In this document: positions 46,386-48,631 of the stretch, piece by piece | Numbering within the stretch: position 1 is the stretch's first letter | Layout: every line of letters begins with the position of its first letter | Assembly: GCA_025927955.1 (NCBI GenBank) | Contig: JAICKK010000005.1 | Location: forward strand, 1 to 48,631 | Length of the DNA stretch: 48,631 nt | Reading direction: 5' to 3' | Origin: Nocardioidaceae bacterium | GTDB lineage: Bacteria > Actinomycetota > Actinomycetes > Propionibacteriales > Nocardioidaceae | Position numbers and translations under genes: made by a program | The notes under the pieces: model-generated | Databases searched by the model: none | What the model saw: the letters and a program-made list of their open reading frames with translations, nothing else | What the model was told of the DNA's origin: nothing

Positions 46386-47912
46386 GTGTCCGCCCCCGCC
46401 CCCCTGCGTCCTGCCCGGCCGGTGCAGACGCCGCTGGGGCGGGTCGCCGAGTGGCTGGGCGACGCGCTGCTGGACACCCGCGGCGCGCTGGACGGCGTCG
46501 GCGTCACCGGCATCTCCATCAGCTCCGCGCGCACCCGCCCGGGGGACCTGTACGTCGCGCCGCCCGGGGCGCGCGCGCACGGCGCGGCGTTCGCGGGGCA
46601 GGCGGCGGCCGCCGGCGCGGTCGCCGTCCTGACCGACCCGGACGGGATGCCGCTCGTCGGCACCGACGTGCCCGTCCTGGTGGTCGAGCGGCCGCGCGCG
46701 GTGCTCGGCGAGCTGGCCGCCCGCGTCTACGGCCGTCCCGCCCGCCGGCTGCGGCTGATGGCGGTGACCGGCACGCAGGGCAAGACCACCACGACCCGGC
46801 TGGCGGAGGCCTCGCTGACCGCGGCGGGGGTCCCGGCCGCGGTCGTCGGCACGGTGGGCACGCGCATCGGGGGGATCGAGGTCAAGACCTCGCTCACCAC
46901 GCCGGAGGCGCCCGACCTCCAGGCGCTGTTCGCGGTGATGGCCGAGCGCGAGGTGGTCGCCTGCGCGATGGAGGTCTCCAGCCACGCGCTGGTGATGGGC
47001 CGGGTGGACGGCGTCGTCTTCGACCTGGCCTGCTTCACCAACCTGGGCCGGGACCACCTCGACTTCCACGCCGACGTCGAGGACTACTTCGCGGCCAAGG
47101 CCATGCTGTTCACCCCCGAGCGCTGCCGCCGGGCGCTGGTCAACGTCGACGACGAGCACGGTCGCCGGCTGGCGGCCGAGGCGTCGGTGCCGGTGCGCAC
47201 CTTCTCGACGACCGGTCGCGCCGCGGACTGGTGGGCCGACGACGTCCGGCTGGAGCCGACCGGCTCCCGGTTCACCGTCCGGGGCCCCGCCGGAGAGGCG
47301 ATCGCCGCGCACGTGCCGCTCACCGGCGACTTCAACGTGTCCAACGCGCTGTGCGCCCTCGCCGGGGTGGCCGAGCTCGGTCTCGACGCCGAGGCGGTCG
47401 CCGCCGCGATGGGCTCGGCCGGTGGCGTGCCCGGACGCCTCGAGCAGGTCGACGCCGGGCAGGGGTTCCTGGCCGTCGTCGACTACGCGCACAAGCCGGA
47501 TGCGGTGACCGCGGCGCTCGGCGCCCTGCGGCCGCTCACCACCGGGCGCCTCGTGGTCGTGATCGGCGCCGGCGGCGAGCGGGACAGCGGGAAGCGTCCG
47601 CTGATGGGCGAGATCGCGGGCCGACTCGCCGACGTCGTGGTGGTCACCGACGACAACCCCCGCGCCGAGGACCCGGCGCAGATCCGCGCCCAGGTCCGGG
47701 CCGGGGCCGAGCGGGTGCCCGCCGCCGAGCGGGCGGAGGTCCACGAGGTCGGCGACCGGCGGGCCGCGATCCGGCTCGCGGTCGGCATCGCCCGAGCCGG
47801 GGACACCGTGCTCGTCGCCGGCAAGGGGCACGAGAGCGGCCAGGAGGTCGCGGGGTCGACGTACCCGTTCGACGACCGAGAGGTGCTGCGCGAGGAGCTG
47901 AGGGCGCGATGA
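46386..47912 (+). CDS. murE: UDP-N-acetylmuramoyl-tripeptide synthetase MurE
   Basis: [69 protein letters not shown] 46386 follows TACTCT + 7 nt. Confidence 0.94.
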   Translation: MSAPAPLRPARPVQTPLGRVAEWLGDALLDTRGALDGVGVTGISISSARTRPGDLYVAPPGARAHGAAFAGQAAAAGAVAVLTDPDGMPLVGTDVPVLVVERPRAVLGELAARVYGRPARRLRLMAVTGTQGKTTTTRLAEASLTAAGVPAAVVGTVGTRIGGIEVKTSLTTPEAPDLQALFAVMAEREVVACAMEVSSHALVMGRVDGVVFDLACFTNLGRDHLDFHADVEDYFAAKAMLFTPERCRRALVNVDDEHGRRLAAEASVPVRTFSTTGRAADWWADDVRLEPTGSRFTVRGPAGEAIAAHVPLTGDFNVSNALCALAGVAELGLDAEAVAAAMGSAGGVPGRLEQVDAGQGFLAVVDYAHKPDAVTAALGALRPLTTGRLVVVIGAGGERDSGKRPLMGEIAGRLADVVVVTDDNPRAEDPAQIRAQVRAGAERVPAAERAEVHEVGDRRAAIRLAVGIARAGDTVLVAGKGHESGQEVAGSTYPFDDREVLREELRAR

Positions 47913-48631
47913 TCGCGATGACCCTGTCCGAGATCGCCGAGACGGTGGGCGGCGTCGTGGTGAACGACGTCGGCGGCATGGTGTCCGGCCCGGCGTTCGT
48001 GGACAGCCGCAGCCCCGAGCGCAGCGGGCTGTTCGTCGCGGTCGTGGGGGAGCGGGTCGACGGCCACGACTACGTCGAGCAGGCGCTCGAGGGCGGTGCG
48101 GTGGCGGTCCTCTCCACCCGCGACACCGGCAAGCCCGGCGTCGTCGTGGCCGACGCCGTGGTGGCCCTCGGACGGCTGGCGCGGCACGTGCTGGGCCGGC
48201 TCACCGGCCTGCGGGTGGTCGCGCTCACCGGCTCCCAGGGCAAGACGGGCACCAAGGACCTGCTGGCCCAGGTCCTCGCCTCGCACGAGACCACCGTGGC
48301 CACCCACGGCTCGTTCAACAACGAGATCGGCCTGCCGCTGACCGTGCTGCGCGCGGACAGCGGCACCCGGTTCCTGGTGCTCGAGATGGGCGCCCGGCAC
48401 ATGGGCGACCTGAGGGCGTCGTGCGAGACGGCGTCTCCGGACGTCTCCGTGGTGCTCAACGTCGGCAAGGCGCACCTCGGGGAGTTCGGGTCCCGCGAGG
48501 CCATCGCGTCGGCCAAGGGAGAGCTGGTCGAGGCGCTGGGGGAGCGCGGCGTCGCGGTGCTCAACGCCGACGACCCGCTGGTGGCGGCGATGGCGTCGCG
48601 CACGACGGCGCGCACGGTCACCTTCGGGACC
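47909..48631 (+). CDS. murF: UDP-N-acetylmuramoyl-tripeptide-D-alanyl-D-alanine ligase MurF, truncated by window end
   Basis: [18 protein letters not shown]...[20 protein letters not shown]...[13 protein letters not shown]...[11 protein letters not shown]; start overlaps murE stop. Confidence 0.93.
   Translation, partial: MIAMTLSEIAETVGGVVVNDVGGMVSGPAFVDSRSPERSGLFVAVVGERVDGHDYVEQALEGGAVAVLSTRDTGKPGVVVADAVVALGRLARHVLGRLTGLRVVALTGSQGKTGTKDLLAQVLASHETTVATHGSFNNEIGLPLTVLRADSGTRFLVLEMGARHMGDLRASCETASPDVSVVLNVGKAHLGEFGSREAIASAKGELVEALGERGVAVLNADDPLVAAMASRTTARTVTFGT

Overview
High-GC actinobacterial chromosomal window. Gene content and codon usage look like Nocardioidaceae/Propionibacteriales; this is inferred without a database search. 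It is a core-chromosome region whose gene order resembles the mycobacterial aroG - pknL/Rv2175c - metF - mraZ/rsmH/ftsI/murE/murF block. I see no prophage, transposase, tRNA, rRNA or CRISPR. Main blocks: (1) 1-7.7 kb: membrane protein, TIGR00300/LOR-SDH protein, hydrolase, PlsC, a MacS-like histidine kinase and a NarL-type regulator separated by GNAT and flavin-reductase genes. (2) 7.7-14.8 kb: secreted beta-helix/PKD protein, coiled-coil protein, phosphofructokinase with a PPi-type signature, RecQ-type helicase. (3) 14.8-19.7 kb: double-GNAT protein, class II DAHP synthase, threonine aldolase, class I DAHP synthase with an unannotated Tyr-Phe-Phe leader-peptide attenuator. (4) 20-27.3 kb: PASTA kinase (PknL-like), LysM/SLT lytic transglycosylase with a His-rich linker, Rv2175c-like DNA-binding protein, barstar-like protein, MetF, CrtI-like oxidoreductase, YbaK. 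(5) 27.4-34.7 kb: LexA-box-controlled SOS mutagenesis operon (DUF6504, HEPN, DnaE2) followed by a methyltransferase and DinB. (6) 35.1-36.4 kb: an RsiG-like anti-sigma factor with two c-di-GMP-type motifs, overlapping a WhiG/FliA sigma factor. (7) 37-41.8 kb: transglutaminase/DUF58/MoxR. (8) 42-48.6 kb: division and cell-wall (dcw) cluster with four phased MraZ boxes and an mraW-type structured RNA. The most interesting signals are the rsiG-whiG pair, the leaderless Tyr-Phe-Phe attenuator of aroF, the very frequent leaderless TANNNT promoters, and the structured mraZ-rsmH leader with a possible echo upstream of pknL.
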